Assembly (NCBI RefSeq): GCF_963855985.1
Contig: NC_087100.1
Coordinates: 2,577,001-2,641,000 of the forward strand
Direction: 5' to 3'
DNA length: 64,000 nucleotides
DNA from: Ostrinia nubilalis
Lineage: Eukaryota > Arthropoda > Insecta > Lepidoptera > Crambidae
The translations under genes and the position numbers were made by a program. The notes under the pieces were generated by a model. That model had not been told where the DNA came from, searched no databases, and saw only the letters and a list, made by a program, of their open reading frames with translations. Of this stretch, positions 11,571 to 23,786 are shown one piece after another. The stretch's first letter is position 1; the number at the start of each line of letters is the position of its first letter.

Positions 11571-11765
11571 TCCTATGTCCCCTACTTACTTGACATAAGG
11601 TCCTATGTCCCCCAGATGGGGCAGAGGGCGTCCACAACAGTCCTCCATCGCGTTCTGTCTTGAGCTTCGCGTTTGATCTCGCTCCAAGTCTTGCCAATCT
11701 TCTGCGCCTCGTCTGCCACAGTGCGCCGCCAAGTTTTCTTGGGGCGACCACGTTTCACTTTGATT
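11571..11765 (-). mobile_element. RTE-like LINE family C, 3' end
   Basis: The minus strand encodes the reverse-transcriptase C-terminal segment KVKRGRPKKTWRRTVADEAQ, then a KIGKTWSEIK-AQDRTRWR-type tail and a stop near 11603. The RGRPK.TWRR and DR..W motifs are typical of LINE C-termini. A GGACATAGGACCTTA(A/T)GTCAA unit is repeated at the 3' end (11560-11610). A second copy is at 53529. Confidence 0.65.
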
Positions 11766-12858
11766 TGACTTGACCAAATTATTGAAAAGTCAAATAATAT
11801 TGATTTGTAAAAAATAAGCATAAACAATCTTTTCCCTAGTCCTTTTTCCCATTATTTGGGGTCAGATCTCCTTGTTCCGAAGAGTAAAAATAAGCATATA
11901 CATAATAAGAGAAAAAAATTGTGCCCTTGAAGTCAAGATTTTACTTGTAAATTAATTTGCAGACGTAGTAATTTTTCAGTAATTTTCGCAGTAATTTCGT
12001 GCACACATAAGTAGGTACTTGTATAGTATCAACATCGCCACACCTACCAAACTGTTTGCACAACGAGGCGGATTTGAAGCTGTAATCGGTCAGACGTAAG
12101 CTCGGAATGACATTGAACTCGATATTCGCATCGATTCGCGAATTAATGAATCGAATAAATTCTGACTGACACCAATTTGTACGAGTATTCACGTTTGACA
12201 GTCGACACAGGGTTAGAAATAGATTCGGTACTATTTTTGTAAAGCTTAAAAGTTTTTTATCTGCCATTTTTTTATCCATTCTTCACTGATTGGGTTTTTA
12301 TATTCGAGTTGTAGCAATAGACGTGATTATAATTTTTATGACTGTATATTGAAATGTAACTGAAAGTTTCTCCTAATAAGAAACCACAGTCGTGTATTTC
12401 CGTCAGAGCAGAATAAGAACAGGCCATTCTTGGGGTGGATGTCGTGGACGTAGAGACAACTAAAAAAAAACTCCTGGTTTCTTGACTAATTAAATCTGAT
12501 TGATTATTCAAAATACTTCTCCGCTTTGCTCCGCCTTGGTACCGGGCCTAAATCAGGCATCCCCAAACTGTCTGGCCAACGTGGAGATTGTAGGACAAAT
12601 CCTTCATTTGCGTCTTCTTTTGTCACCTGTCATCCGCTTTGCGATGGAGGGAAGTCGAACCTTAACTTCGAGCTCCTCCTATGTTCTTCTGATTAATTTC
12701 GTTGCGGGTCCAATGACAGTTTAACTTTCCCCGGGACAAACTTGACCTTCACTGGTTGCGTTTTTATTGGCGGTCAAGCTGTAGATCCTGGCTACACAGG
12801 AGTTGCAGCGGTGGGAATGTCCCTGAAAAAAAGTAGTAGACTAGAATATATTACATAA
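11766..12858. other. Unique DNA
   Basis: Several short open frames (for example 11941-12279) without recognisable motifs. A short dispersed block (TAGATCCTGGCTACAC, about 12781) has distant relatives at 50423 and 26887. Confidence 0.35.
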
Positions 12859-13050
12859 CTAGCTTTTGCCCGCGGCTTCACCTGCGTGAAATTTAGTGTC
12901 ACAGATGGACATAAATTATAGCCTATATGTTAATCTGGGTTACAAACTGTAAAGTTTCAACAAAATCCGTTCAGTAGTTTTTGCGTGAAAGAGTAACAAA
13001 CATCCAGACATCCTGACATCCAAACTTTCGCATTTATAATATTATAGTAG
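12859..13050 (-). mobile_element. Short Helitron, 5' end eroded
   Basis: The minus-strand 3' end is A|CTAG followed by GCTTTTGCCCGCGGCTTC; the opposite end reads TTTCGCATTTATAATATTAT. The interior matches the copy at 51735 (GTTTTTGCGTGAAAGAGTAACA). Confidence 0.7.
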
Positions 13051-13411
13051 GATCTTAGACAATTTAACTTTGAATGACCTATTCTTGGCCTGTGAAATAC
13101 GCACAAGGCCAGTTATTCAATCATTTGACACCAAACTAATGTCAAGTTCAAGCATTGCATTATACATTCTTAATGAAGCAACGCTTATAAAGTATTTAAT
13201 TAATTACTGTGACGACATTGGAGTCTATTTACGGAGTTGTGAATTGATTTGTAATAGTCACATTTGCATTAATTGGTTGTATAGAGATGACATAAAATTT
13301 CACTTAGTATTATGGCTTTCATCGTCATTATTTTTCTTTTCATTCGCTGTTACTTTGTCTCTTACCTTTTTTACGCTTAAGGCACTGATACAATAAGTAA
13401 AGGGTTTCTAA

Positions 13412-13527
13412 GGCTGAGTTGCACCATCTACTTTAACTTTGACAAACGTCAAAAATCTGTCAAACTCCATACAAAAACACCGGTTATCGTTATAGTTACG
13501 GTCAAAGATAGGTGGTGCAACTCAGCC
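13412..13527. mobile_element. GGCTGAGTTGCACC MITE, copy 2
   Basis: Ends GGCTGAGTTGCACCATCTAC and GGTGGTGCAACTCAGCC, with TAA on both sides (13409-13411, 13528-13530). Confidence 0.85.
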
Positions 13528-13530
13528 TAA

Positions 13531-14753
13531 AGGGGGACGCGCTCACTGTATAGACTTTCTAGGATAACCTTAAATCCAAACGAGTAGAGTCGCAGGCAAA
13601 TGCTAGTGTCATCAGAAATAGGTACCCTTGAAGAAAAGAAGATGTCGTGAGTGTATACGTTGCCGAGGCCATTTTGAACAAAATTTGTAATAATTAATAA
13701 ACGATCAAAATAATTATTTTCGTCTTTAAATTCAAGAAATCCACATTGAAAAACGATTGGGAAAAAGTTTTTACATTGCATAAGATAAATAATTTTTACC
13801 TGTAGGTGTTAAACGTGCTATTCACACATAAAGGGGCTATAAACACAAATTTCGCAAATCAGTCCGAGTAGAGTCAATGCACTAATTTAAGTAATTTGTG
13901 AAGTTGTTGTTATTATTTAAACAAGATTAGTATACCGTTTGAATGAGGATAGACTAGAGAAGTTTTGATAAAATCCGAAGATCGCTATCTCTTTTAAAAA
14001 AGAAAATTATACCCATGTAAACTTAAATGTTCAGTCCATTTTTAACTTTTCTGAAAACTTCAAAGCTGAATTTTAAAAAAACTAGATGATATTTGCCAGT
14101 AAATTTAGATTTGATGCAACCCTACATTAATGCACGTCAAAACAAAATATTTACTTTAGGGCTGCGACTAGTAGTTATTTTTTTAATCGAAATTAAATGA
14201 TGCGATTTGGGTATTTTGGTGAAATTACTAAAAAAATTAATTTAAAAGTAGCCGCCTGGCATGGAACGTGTTATGGGGGCTGAAAATATAGGAAATGACC
14301 CATTCTATCCGCCAAATCATTTTGGCACACGATGCGCCAAACACCCTGTATAACATGAATAATTGTTGTTTATCACAGCATCTTAAATAAAGAGGATAAA
14401 ATACCAGAAATAAGGCACACTGATGGACTGTGAGATGATATACCACGACCAGTTTAAACCTGAAGGGAAACATGTCCCGTAATTCTTTATTTTCCATTAA
14501 AACCTTGAAAATAAATCCAATATTGGCGTTATTGGATTCCAACAGTTTCTCCCGTTTGGCCGTTTAACCGTGTAAAATAAACCTTGTTTTTGTGCCGGCA
14601 TGCACCCAGACCGTCACGCGGCGGAAGCTGTTGTATTAACATAACGTTTTGGGCTCGAAAACAAGAGTGGTCTACACGACCTTCCCTGAAGATTCCTAAA
14701 GATATAAATACTTACAAAGTCGATTCGACAATAATAGTTGATTGCCAAAATAC
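13531..14753. other. Unique DNA
   Basis: Open frames at 13527-13781, 14237-14542 and 14584-14877 have no recognisable domain; the last runs through a MITE. Confidence 0.35.
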
Positions 14754-14756
14754 TAA

Positions 14757-14874
14757 GGCTGAGTTGCACCACTTTATTTTAACCGTAACAATAACAATAA
14801 CCGGTGCTTTTTGTATGGAGTTTGACAGATTTTTGACGTTTGTCAAAGTTAAAGTAAGATGGTGCAACTCAGCC
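14757..14874. mobile_element. GGCTGAGTTGCACC MITE, copy 3
   Basis: Ends GGCTGAGTTGCACCAC and GGTGCAACTCAGCC with TAA duplications (14754-14756, 14875-14877). Confidence 0.85.
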
Positions 14875-14914
14875 TAAGTACGGAGGGTAGGAGGTTCCTA
14901 AACCACCCACGGGT

Positions 14915-15258
14915 GGGCTATTCTCGAAGTTTCCCTGCGTGATCGAATCAGAAATGAGGTGATTCGCAGAAAAACCAAAGTGACCGTCAAAGTGCACAGA
15001 ATTGCTAAAATTAAGTGGCAGTGGGCAGGGCACATAGCTCGTCGAAATAATGGCCGTTAGGGCAGAAAAGTTATCGAGTGGCGACCACGAGCCGGAAGAC
15101 GTAGTGTGGGCAGGCCCCACTCTAGGTGGATCGACGATCTGGTGAAGGTCGCGGGAAGAGCCTGGATGCGGGCAGTGCAGGACCGGTCATTGTGGCAATC
15201 CTTGGGGAGGCCTTTGTCCAGCTGTGGACGTCTTTTGGCTGAAACGAACGAACGAACG
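14915..15258 (+). pseudogene. RTE-like LINE family B, C-terminal reverse-transcriptase remnant and tail
   Basis: Broken frames encode SLRDRIRNEVIRRKTKVTV, then an AKIKWQWAGHIARR segment, GRRSVGRPHSRWIDDLVKVA and GRAWMRAVQDRSLW, followed by (AACG)n at 15242-15258. These are the C-terminal reverse-transcriptase motifs of RTE-like LINEs; the catalytic core is missing. A premature stop (GRNNGR*) and frame changes mark it as dead. The 5' truncation point lies near 14915, just beyond a MITE. Confidence 0.75.
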
Positions 15259-16520
15259 AATTTCGTAAACATTCACAATCAATTGTGTCAGTCCGATTAT
15301 GCCAGGCTAGACGCCTACCGTGGTGAACTGGTGATTAAGTCTTGACACCATTATAATAAGACGTAAGCCCAAGGAACGTCAAAGGAAATGTTCTTTTAAT
15401 CCAGAAATTGTCAGCAATTGTCGATTTCTCTAGGAGTTCATTTATCTTACTTTTATTTACACAGTCTCCAACTTTCATCAATTCTGTGATGAATAAGACC
15501 GGTGCACTGCCACTTAGCACATTTTTGGACAGAATTCAACCATTATGTCCATCATTTTACGTTATTAGTTGATATTGAGTACACCTGAAAAAGATGATAG
15601 CATCTTTCTACCATTTGATATATTGTTCTGATTCCATCAATTAGGTGATAATTAGTTCGCATGTCTTTTAGTGTTATAGAAGAAACAATCATTAACTGCT
15701 TTCAACGCTTCTCAGTTTCGTAATTAAACCAATTTTCTTTTAACACGTTTTCGTCAAAACTAAGACAAATTGCTAACTGATTAGTTGATGATGTGGTACG
15801 AGAGAAGTTGTTTACTGAACGGAATATCGTGTAAATAATAGAAATTAATGATTTTTTGAAGCATTAAGAAGCCACTGGGCGATTTGAAGGAAGAATGGCC
15901 ATACGCTTTAGACATTGCTTGCTGTCATAGTGTTGGGTAAAACAAATATTTTAGGCTAATTCCTATCAGGTTATCACAGGTTATTACAGGTTATTACAGT
16001 TTAATATTTTATCAACACAACCACACATAATCTTCCTAACTAAGCATAGCATCTTTAGGTATAAATGCTCGCTGGATTACTCTATTATTTGTTCTCAATG
16101 GGATTTGAACTTGCAGCCTCAGCTGGCGACATATTCCAGTACACTAAACACCAGACCAGGTAGCACCCTTGCCAAAAAGCTGATCTTGTCTGAATTCTAA
16201 ACGCTTCAGAGTTCAAATACAATTCAAAATGCAGTTGTCCACAATCGGTGGCCACTAAAATTGTATTGCCTAATCTAAATATCACTTTTCATACTAAAAT
16301 GGTCTGCACAGCAATAAAAAGGTTTAATTTCCGCTAAAAGAATTTTGGTTAGGAGCACCATAACCATTATGTTCCCATACTGCCCCCCTGTTTGCACTTT
16401 TGCCTTTCCTGGAACGTCGTTTTATTGGCAAAGGGTGGAACCCTTCCACAATCGTGCAAAATTCAATTCAAAGGCTCGAATCAAACGTACAAATATAGTT
16501 TTACTGTATTAATTATTTAT
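15259..16520. other. Unique DNA
   Basis: A short tandem repeat (TTATCACAGG / TTATTACAGG, about 15970-16000) is the only structure noticed. Confidence 0.35.
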
Positions 16521-16529
16521 GATTCGTGG

Positions 16530-16760
16530 TGTTAGTAGGTAACAGTCAGGACATGTGTTCGATTCCCAGTTCCAACTGTTCCTAATCCTAAGTTTCGAAA
16601 ATTATAAACGAATCAATTGCAATCTAAAAAGTATGTGGGATATGATGCTCAACCACAATAAGGAAGCTAGATGTTAGTGCTTCCTTCCGAGTGGGTGTTG
16701 TGCTCGGGGACCAAGGTCCAATTTACACCATCTTGGTTTGCCTATATTTACTTGGCAGGA
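16530..16760 (+). repeat. Possible tRNA-derived SINE remnant
   Basis: A B-box-like TGTTCGATTCCC (about 16555) is followed by a non-coding body with AAGTATGTGGGATATGATG. No clear A box. Confidence 0.3.
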
Positions 16761-16779
16761 TATAAAACTCCGTCACCGC

Positions 16780-17300
16780 GATGCAGGTTTGTATGAGCGG
16801 CGGAATGTGCCATAGTGAAGTAGTAACAGCGCCATCTGTTGGTCACTAGTTTGTAGTGGCGTCGCCACACCACTCCCCCCGGAAGAACCGGAGGTGGATG
16901 ACGTCAGGATGAGCTCAGCAGTCTGTGCGTGATGAGCTTACAAGTGCCAGTGTGCTCAAGTCTGTGGTGAGTCGAGACGAGCAGGTTGCGGTGCTCTATC
17001 CACGGTGAGTCGGGATAGTGAGCGGAGGCGTCTTCGATGGTCGGGCGTGGAGCTGGGCCAGAGCTGTACCCGTGACCAGTGAGAAGTGACGGTTGCTTGC
17101 TGCCGAGGAACCAGGAAGGTCGGTTGCGATCTGCGATGGTCCCTGAAGGCTGGATGCTGGCTTGTTGAAGACTGGAGCTGATGACAGAGTGGCGGAGATG
17201 GTGAGGATGGCGGAGGCTGATGCCGAAGATGGTGGTGATGGAAGGTCACGTTCCAATCACGTCGGGGTCACCACTGTCGGCGCTCTATACTCGGGTAGCA
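16780..17300 (-). mobile_element. Ty3/Gypsy-like LTR retrotransposon remnant, internally deleted
   Basis: On the minus strand the GTGGTGACCCCGACGTGATT at 17257-17277 has the form of a Gypsy primer-binding region directly after an LTR ending CGCCGACA. About 330 bp of GC-rich, Pro/Ser-rich leader or gag-like sequence follows (16956-17256). Then comes a polypurine tract CCGGGGGGAG (about 16876-16885), abutting GTGGCGACGCCACTAC, which would be the start of the 3' LTR running to lower coordinates. No protease, reverse transcriptase or integrase. The element would be an internally deleted derivative. LTR boundaries were not resolved. Confidence 0.5.
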
Positions 17301-18940
17301 GGGTTCGTAGGTTTTTATAAATAAAAGTTCATATAGACTGGTAAGACGGTAACTGTATTGTGTAAGCGCGAGGATGGGCCTTCAAGGCGTCCGACCGGTA
17401 CCGAGGATGCGTACTGACTGACTAAACTAAACATTGGTTTTTCTCTCGACGGTCGGCGGCCTTTTCAGGTAACCATCGTAAAACAAAGTGAAAATACCAC
17501 GAAGATACAAACAAAACAATTAGCATGAAACACATGGCAAAGGTTGGCTCAAACATAATACAAAGTAAACAACAAACAATAGAAATACATTACAAAGGTT
17601 GGTGTTGCTTGATACACAGACACCTGCAATAATTGCATAGATCAACAATGGACCACATGTTACATCGGCGAAACACTAAAAAGATTTGAGTTAAACATTC
17701 CGACAATAAAATCCTAAAATTGCAGGTGCGTGAGAAACTAAAATTACCATGCTCTAAAATTAACACGCTATAACTAACAAAGCATTTACATCTTAAGTTT
17801 GTACAAGAAGTATTACAATTAAGTATATTTTAATTAATTGGTATGAGGCGTAAGTGGGACGTAGTCGCCACAAGTATAAGAAGTGAAATAAGCTCTCTGT
17901 TATCATTTCGTAAAATGGCTTAAACATTTTCGTTTCCTCGCTCATTATTTTAAAGAAATACTCCTGTGAATTCAAAGTAAGATTGAAACAAATAATATCA
18001 TTCTTGTTTAGACTCTTTTAGTTACTTCTAAACCATCTATCCTGAAAAGAAAAATGTTGCATACATGAATCATTTTGTTAAGCATTAGCACAATACGCTG
18101 CAAGTCCTACTGATAGAAGCTTTGCGACAAGCTTGACTAAGCTAATACATATTCGGCTATTCGAGCCACTTCACTTCAAGCACTATTCACTCTGAAACAG
18201 AATCGTTAATTCTACTTTCCGTTTATCGCTACTTCATCGTTTCGTTTGTCAGCGTAATCGAAAGTTGTCCCTAACGTCACAATAGTCTTGCTGACAAAAC
18301 TGTCCCACGATGTTTTAGTTATTTTTAAAAAGGCAGACATGTTTTCTAGCGAGGGAAAGTCAACAAGGAAAGTAGCTAATACCGAAATATTTAAACTTAT
18401 TTGTTCTTAACTGAAACCACTTTCGACTTCGACCCCATAGTGTATTATGGTAATGTTATTGCTATTTCCGTGTAGCGGACTAAGGGTTCCGATTCGAATC
18501 CAAAACATGTCACTGTTTGTGAGTTGTGCCGGGCAATCTTGCGGTTAAGTGGGACGCTTGAACTTGTTTGTTTTAACTTTAATCGAACTGTTTATCTGTA
18601 ACCAAAAGTATTAGGCAGATTTCAGCAGTTTTGAATGCAGTTCTCTTTCTTTTTAAAAAATAAAGGAATGTTTTCGTTGAGCAAATTTTCTATTTACAGT
18701 ATTAAGAGTACTTTCCCTCCAGGCGGTAATACAAAATTCCACCCTGTTTACTCCTGTAGCCTCAGTTATGTGGAAAATAAACTGAAAATAAGCAGTTGAA
18801 GCGAAAAAGACAGAATTGTATCGGTTTCGCAAAAAGATACTATCACATAAACCAAGCTGTAAAATTTGTAAAAGGGGTGTCCTTAGAGCGCCACATTATG
18901 GTCTCGGTATAAATAATTGATCCGAGTCGATGTCCCGATA
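17301..18940. other. Possible 5' LTR remainder, then unique DNA
   Basis: 17277-17480 may be the 5' LTR of the Gypsy-like remnant (minus strand). From 17500 to 18940 I see only AT-rich unique sequence and one B-box-like string near 18490. Confidence 0.3.
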
Positions 18941-19843
18941 TCTGGGGGCACGGCAGTGCCCCCACCAAGTCGAGCAAAAAAGCGGCACGGCCGTACCATC
19001 CTTTTCTCGAAGCAATTCAGGCCATTTTCGACCGCCTGTAACTTCGTTGTGGATAAAACTAGAAGGCTGAATTTTCATTAGTTATGCAGGCATTGTAAAG
19101 ACACGGTATATTTAAAATTTCATTCAATTTGAACCAGTAGTTTAAGAATTATAACGGGTCAAAGTTACTTAATTTTGTCACTCACTGACTGACTCACTGA
19201 CTGACTCACCGATCATCAAAATTCTAAGGCACTTCTAGCAGACCTAGAAGCTTCAAATTTTTAATATAAGTAGTGTTTGGTGTATGAATCAAGGAAAAAC
19301 TAAAATATTTGGAGGCACGGTAGTGCAACCGCCAAGTCAAGTAAATTTTTTCAATTTCGGTCCAGTTTTCTAGATACATAACTGCTGTCTACAAAATACA
19401 AAAAGAAATGAGATTTGGGGGCACGGTAGTGCAACCGCCAAGTCGAGTAAATTTTTTCAATTTCGGTCCAGTTTTCTAGATAGGTACATAACTGCTGTCT
19501 ACAAAATACAAAAAGAAATGAGATCCCATCAAAAACAATACTTGTCAAAAAAACCAAGTCTCGCAACTCAGTTGTTCTACGGTAAAAAGTTGTGAGATCC
19601 ATGTAATACCAAGTCCAGGCCAGGAAATCTTTAACGTTTTTCATAAATATATTGACTTGGCCATCGCATGAAAACACGTGTAAATTAAATTATTTAGTGC
19701 GATGGCCAAGTCAATAATTTATGTAAAACGTTAAAGATTTCCTGGCCTGGACTTGGTATTACATGGATCTCACAACTTTTTACCGTAGAACAACTGAGTT
19801 GCGAGACTTGGTTTTTTTGACAAGTATTGTTTTTGATGGGATA
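18941..19843. mobile_element. Unclassified foldback element, copy 1
   Basis: Begins at a hairpin-forming GGGGGCACGGCAGTGCCCCC (18944-18963) and ends at TGTTTTTGATGGGATA. The 3' third is a long palindrome: the arm at 19525-19669 pairs with 19698-19840 almost perfectly around a 28-base loop. Internally it repeats the GGGGCACGGTAGTGCAACCGCC block. An equivalent copy in opposite orientation lies at 53765-54553, so both ends can be defined by comparison. No transposase frame; open frames through the arm (for example 19351-19677 minus) are consequences of the repeat. Confidence 0.7.
19308..19524. repeat. Tandem duplication of about 108 bp inside foldback copy 1
   Basis: The units 19308-19414 and 19415-19524 share CACGGTAGTGCAACCGCCAA through to AAAAAGAAATGAGAT. 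The second unit has a 4-base GGTA insertion. Copy 2 at 53765 has a single unit. Confidence 0.75.
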
Positions 19844-22306
19844 AATTTTACTGGCGACACTAGCGCCGCGGCTGTCTAATCGTAAAACTGTAATGTCAGG
19901 CGTGAACGAGATTAGGGCAATATTGAATATCAATGTTGGATGTAATTGATTTTATCGTGCGTTTTGTCGATGGAAACAAGGGCGGTTGTGCTTTACGGTT
20001 TTGGAATGGAGAAAAGTCCATCGATGTGGAATTGTAGAGTGTATTTGGAATAAGGCCAAGGTGCATTAGTGGACAGAATTGTGCAATGTGTTAATCAAAT
20101 TAAGTACCACGTCAAATAAAGTGACCATCACCACTTTTTCAGACACTTGAGTGACCAAGGTGATAAAATTAATAATATTTGAACGTCTCTACTTTCTACG
20201 TCTTATTTTTATTACTAATTTTAAACCAAATAGCTTTTAGCTTTAAAATTATTTAATCACAATCAAACCTACCACTTTTCAACTTTGTAATCAGTATCGA
20301 TAGGCTCGTGCATATTTTTCTTATTCAGTAAACCTTAAAAAGAAATGGCAATGACGACTACCTACATTTTTCTTGAAGTTGTGCAGTTTCTAATATTTAA
20401 ATCAAAGATTTATTACTTTATTCAAATCATTGTTACTATTAGTCGTATAGAAGTGTCTCCGTAGGCCGCACCGCAGTCGCTATGCGCATCGCAGTGCGGC
20501 AGGACTCACTTGGCATGTTTCCACGCAACTTTCGCCTGCCCGTTAATATTGTATTGCACCTAGCCTGGATTTCTTCCTGTACATTTTTTGATATTCAAAA
20601 TTACTTCTTTTGGCCTAATATTAAACGAAGGAAGGTTTCAAAAATAGGGTCAGAATACGTCCAAAATATACCTATAGCGGTGAATATAAATGCAATGTCT
20701 ACTTGTAAAATAGGTTTTATTAATGAAAATCATCGGATTCAATGTTTGTCCTATTGATTACATAGAAATTAAACAAATAAGCCACTGACTTTACAAAGCC
20801 ACTGCGTGGCGACTGTCTCTGCGTATGGTGACTGCGTTAAAACAATTCTATCCACAACTAAGAGAGCCGCAGCGCGCATTACAAACATGCACTCTTCACT
20901 CGTGAACGCGTCCCCTCATTTGTTGTGCGGGTAATGTGATCAGTCCATTGCCTTCGGTTTGCTTATCCTCAAGGATCTAATCTAGCGTTGCAGATTTTAA
21001 GGCTATATCGTTGAACGTATACCCATTGTTACGTGGCGTGCGAAATATCGATTAAAGTCTCGTAGCTTAGTGATGTGCACAATAAATTTATATGAAAACA
21101 CTGAGAAGCTAGATATTATTATACACTATACATTGACGAGCCCGACAATAAATGTCACACATAGAATTTTCATCCGACGTACTTTACACTACTTACGACG
21201 TACTTGAATGTCTCTCGGTCATCGTCCTAGCGCATTAGGTCATACGTGTCATACTGGCTTTATTTGGATTTCGTCTCGTACTTATCTTAAAAGTTTATGA
21301 AGTATAAACCTCTTTTTATTTGGACTAGTTAAAAGAGGGTGGGTTCTTAAAGATACAAGAACAAGTCTATCCTCCACTTTTGCTACTCTGCGATTTAAGT
21401 CTGAGGCGTGCCAACGGGGCAATGTGCTTGTGATCTGAAAATATACATACATACATATAGACAAAGCAAAATTGTAACTCAAGAAAAAGTACCAATTAGT
21501 GTCCACACAAACACAAGCTAACGCTAATACTTCATTTGGTTGAATTGAGTTTTGAGTTGATTCATAATACGAGTCTCAGTGTTACAACGGACCGGCACAT
21601 TCCCGCCATATGTGTATGTTAACGATCGGTGGTCGATAAGACATTGTACACAAAGTTTTTTCATTTTTGCAGGGCATATAAACAAACTTGGGTGCCACAA
21701 TGAACGCGTAATAAAGGAACTTTTACACCGAGACTTTTTGCAACGATAGAGTTTCCATTTAACTTAGGCTATGATGTTTTGATATTTTCTCTCTTAGTGC
21801 CATCATTATGCTGCAAAGAGATATAAAACACACTAAAGTATAACTAAAGAGTAAAACTAAAAACATACTAGAGTATAAAACTACTTCTGGCACGTACTAC
21901 TAACTACGTACACCACACTGATCCATCTTTCCAAATAACCACACAATCACATATTTACCGTCTTTGATAAAACATGTTTACACACAATTCGGCAATTTAA
22001 AAAGGCAAGTATGTCCATAAGCCGGGCCCGCGGTATGCGCACACGATTGCATAATAAACAGCGAGGCAGTGCTTGCGCAGCCATGATGACTGATTAAGAC
22101 GGATTAACGGTAGGGGGTCCAGGGATTAAGTTTTTGGCAGACAGTCCTGATAAAAAAATTACGTTTGAATAAATTACAAAAAATTCAAAAAAGATTCTAG
22201 TCATTGAAAAGGCATTTGTTGTGAAATAACTTAGATGGGTTATTATGACAATTTGACATTATTATGAAAATATTTTGGTCAAATTCTATCCTATTAACTC
22301 TACATA
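19844..22306. other. Unique DNA, nothing recognised
   Basis: About 2.5 kb read on both strands. Open frames at 20482-20757 and 21282-21506 show no domain. No strong repeats. Confidence 0.4.
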
Positions 22307-22637
22307 GGGGCCGTCCATATATTACGTCATTCTAAATTAGGGGGGGGGGGGGTTGGTCTGCGGATGACGGTAAATGATAGATGGGGGGGGGGGTGTTTCG
22401 AAATTGACGTCATTCTTATTTATTTATTTATAGTTTATTGTTCACGTACAAAAAGATTATTTCTAAAAAGAAATTTCTTCCAGCACAACTAGTAAGTGAG
22501 ACTGCAAATGTGAGAGGCGGCCAAGGCGCGTACAATACTAAAATAACTCATAATAAGCATACATAATGCAACATAGATGTACACAAATACAGTAATAACT
22601 ACAGATAAAATACTCTAACAATAATATTACATATAAT

Positions 22638-22686
22638 ACTAGCTGCCCGCCCCGGCTTCGCCCGTGGTACTTACATGTATTATACA
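22638..22686 (-). mobile_element. Helitron remnant, split by the 1.1-kb palindrome
   Basis: ACTAGCTGCCCGCCCCGGCTTCGCCCG is the minus-strand 3' end of a Helitron. The rest resumes beyond the palindrome (about 23789-23830, AACCTTCCTTAAGAATCACTCTATCTATTA), antisense to the Helitron-like segment at 25015-25095. Confidence 0.55.
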
Positions 22687-22688
22687 TA

Positions 22689-23786
22689 CAGTGTGAGTCA
22701 CGTAAAAGTGGGTGAAACTAGACCTATTTTTATCGACAAAAAAGAGGTCAAATTTTTTTTGAGATTTTTTTTTAATTTTTTATAGAATTTTTTTTCTTCC
22801 AATTATTTATTGTAAAGAAATCGTAATAACTTTAAAACTAAGAGGTATATCCTGATCAAATAAAAACAGTAATAATGCTAAATAATAGGCGATACTAAAA
22901 AAATACATAAAATACTCAGAAAATGCCAATAAATAATAAAAAATTATACTTTTTGAAAAAAATCTGCTTTTAAATACGTGTTTTTTTGGTTATTTGATAA
23001 ATTTCTCCAAAAAATGCCCCTATAACAGGTGGTTTTTGTTACTTTGTATTATTCTCTATCGCATTATCTTTGTAAAACCAAAAATCGCATGTCTCTATCG
23101 ATATCATAACGTTTGCAATGATCGTTTGAACTAAGCCTCTCCGGGCGCGCCATTCAACGCTTCGTAAAAAACGAAACTGAAAATGGGTCTAGATTTGTAA
23201 TTTTAATAAATACGAGTTAGATTTCAAATAAAAACAAAACATTTCGAAGTAAAATAAAAATAAAAAACAAAACATTTAGTTAAAATTAAAATTGTCCCTA
23301 CCTGTAGCGGAGAATAATGTTGTTGCAGGCCTTTGTTCAAACGATCATAGCAAATGTTGTGATAGGGATAGAGACATGCGATTTTTGGCTTTACAAAGGT
23401 AATACGATAGAAAATAATACAAAGTAATAAAAACTACCTGTTATAGGGGCATTTTTTGGAGAAATTTATCAAATAACCAAAAAACCACAAATTTAAAAGC
23501 AGATTTTTTTCAAAAAGTTTCGTTTTTTATTATTTGTTGGCATTTTCAGGGTATTTTATGTATTTTTTTAGTATCGTTTGTTATTTAGCATTATTACTGT
23601 ATTTTTTATCAGGATATACCTCTTAGTTTAAAAGTTATTACGTTTTCTTTACAATAAGTAATTGGAAGAAAAAAAAATCTATAAATTAAAAAAAAAAAAA
23701 AAAAAAATTTTGACCTCTTTTTTGTCGATAAAAATAGGTCTAGTTTCACCTAATTTCATATGTACACTTTAACGTGACTCACACTG
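22689..23786. mobile_element. 1.1-kb palindromic TA-inserted element, copy 1
   Basis: Ends CAGTGTGAGTCACGT and ACGTGACTCACACTG, flanked by TA (22687-22688, 23787-23788). Arms of about 450 bp pair with each other along their length, for example GGTTATTTGATAAATTTCTCC and its complement. A non-palindromic centre (about 23140-23330) gives orientation. TA duplication and CAGTG ends point to Tc1/mariner-type mobilisation. No transposase frame, so non-autonomous. Confidence 0.8.

Noticed and set aside
19186..19210. CTGACTGACTCACTGACTGA tract as a CRISPR-like array
   Set aside because: Repeat period is 4 bases with no spacers; it is a microsatellite inside the foldback element.
19351..19677. Open frame shared with 53931-54128, apparently conserved between two loci
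   Set aside because: The two loci are copies of the same foldback element, and the frame runs through a palindrome arm, so similarity reflects copy identity rather than selection on protein.
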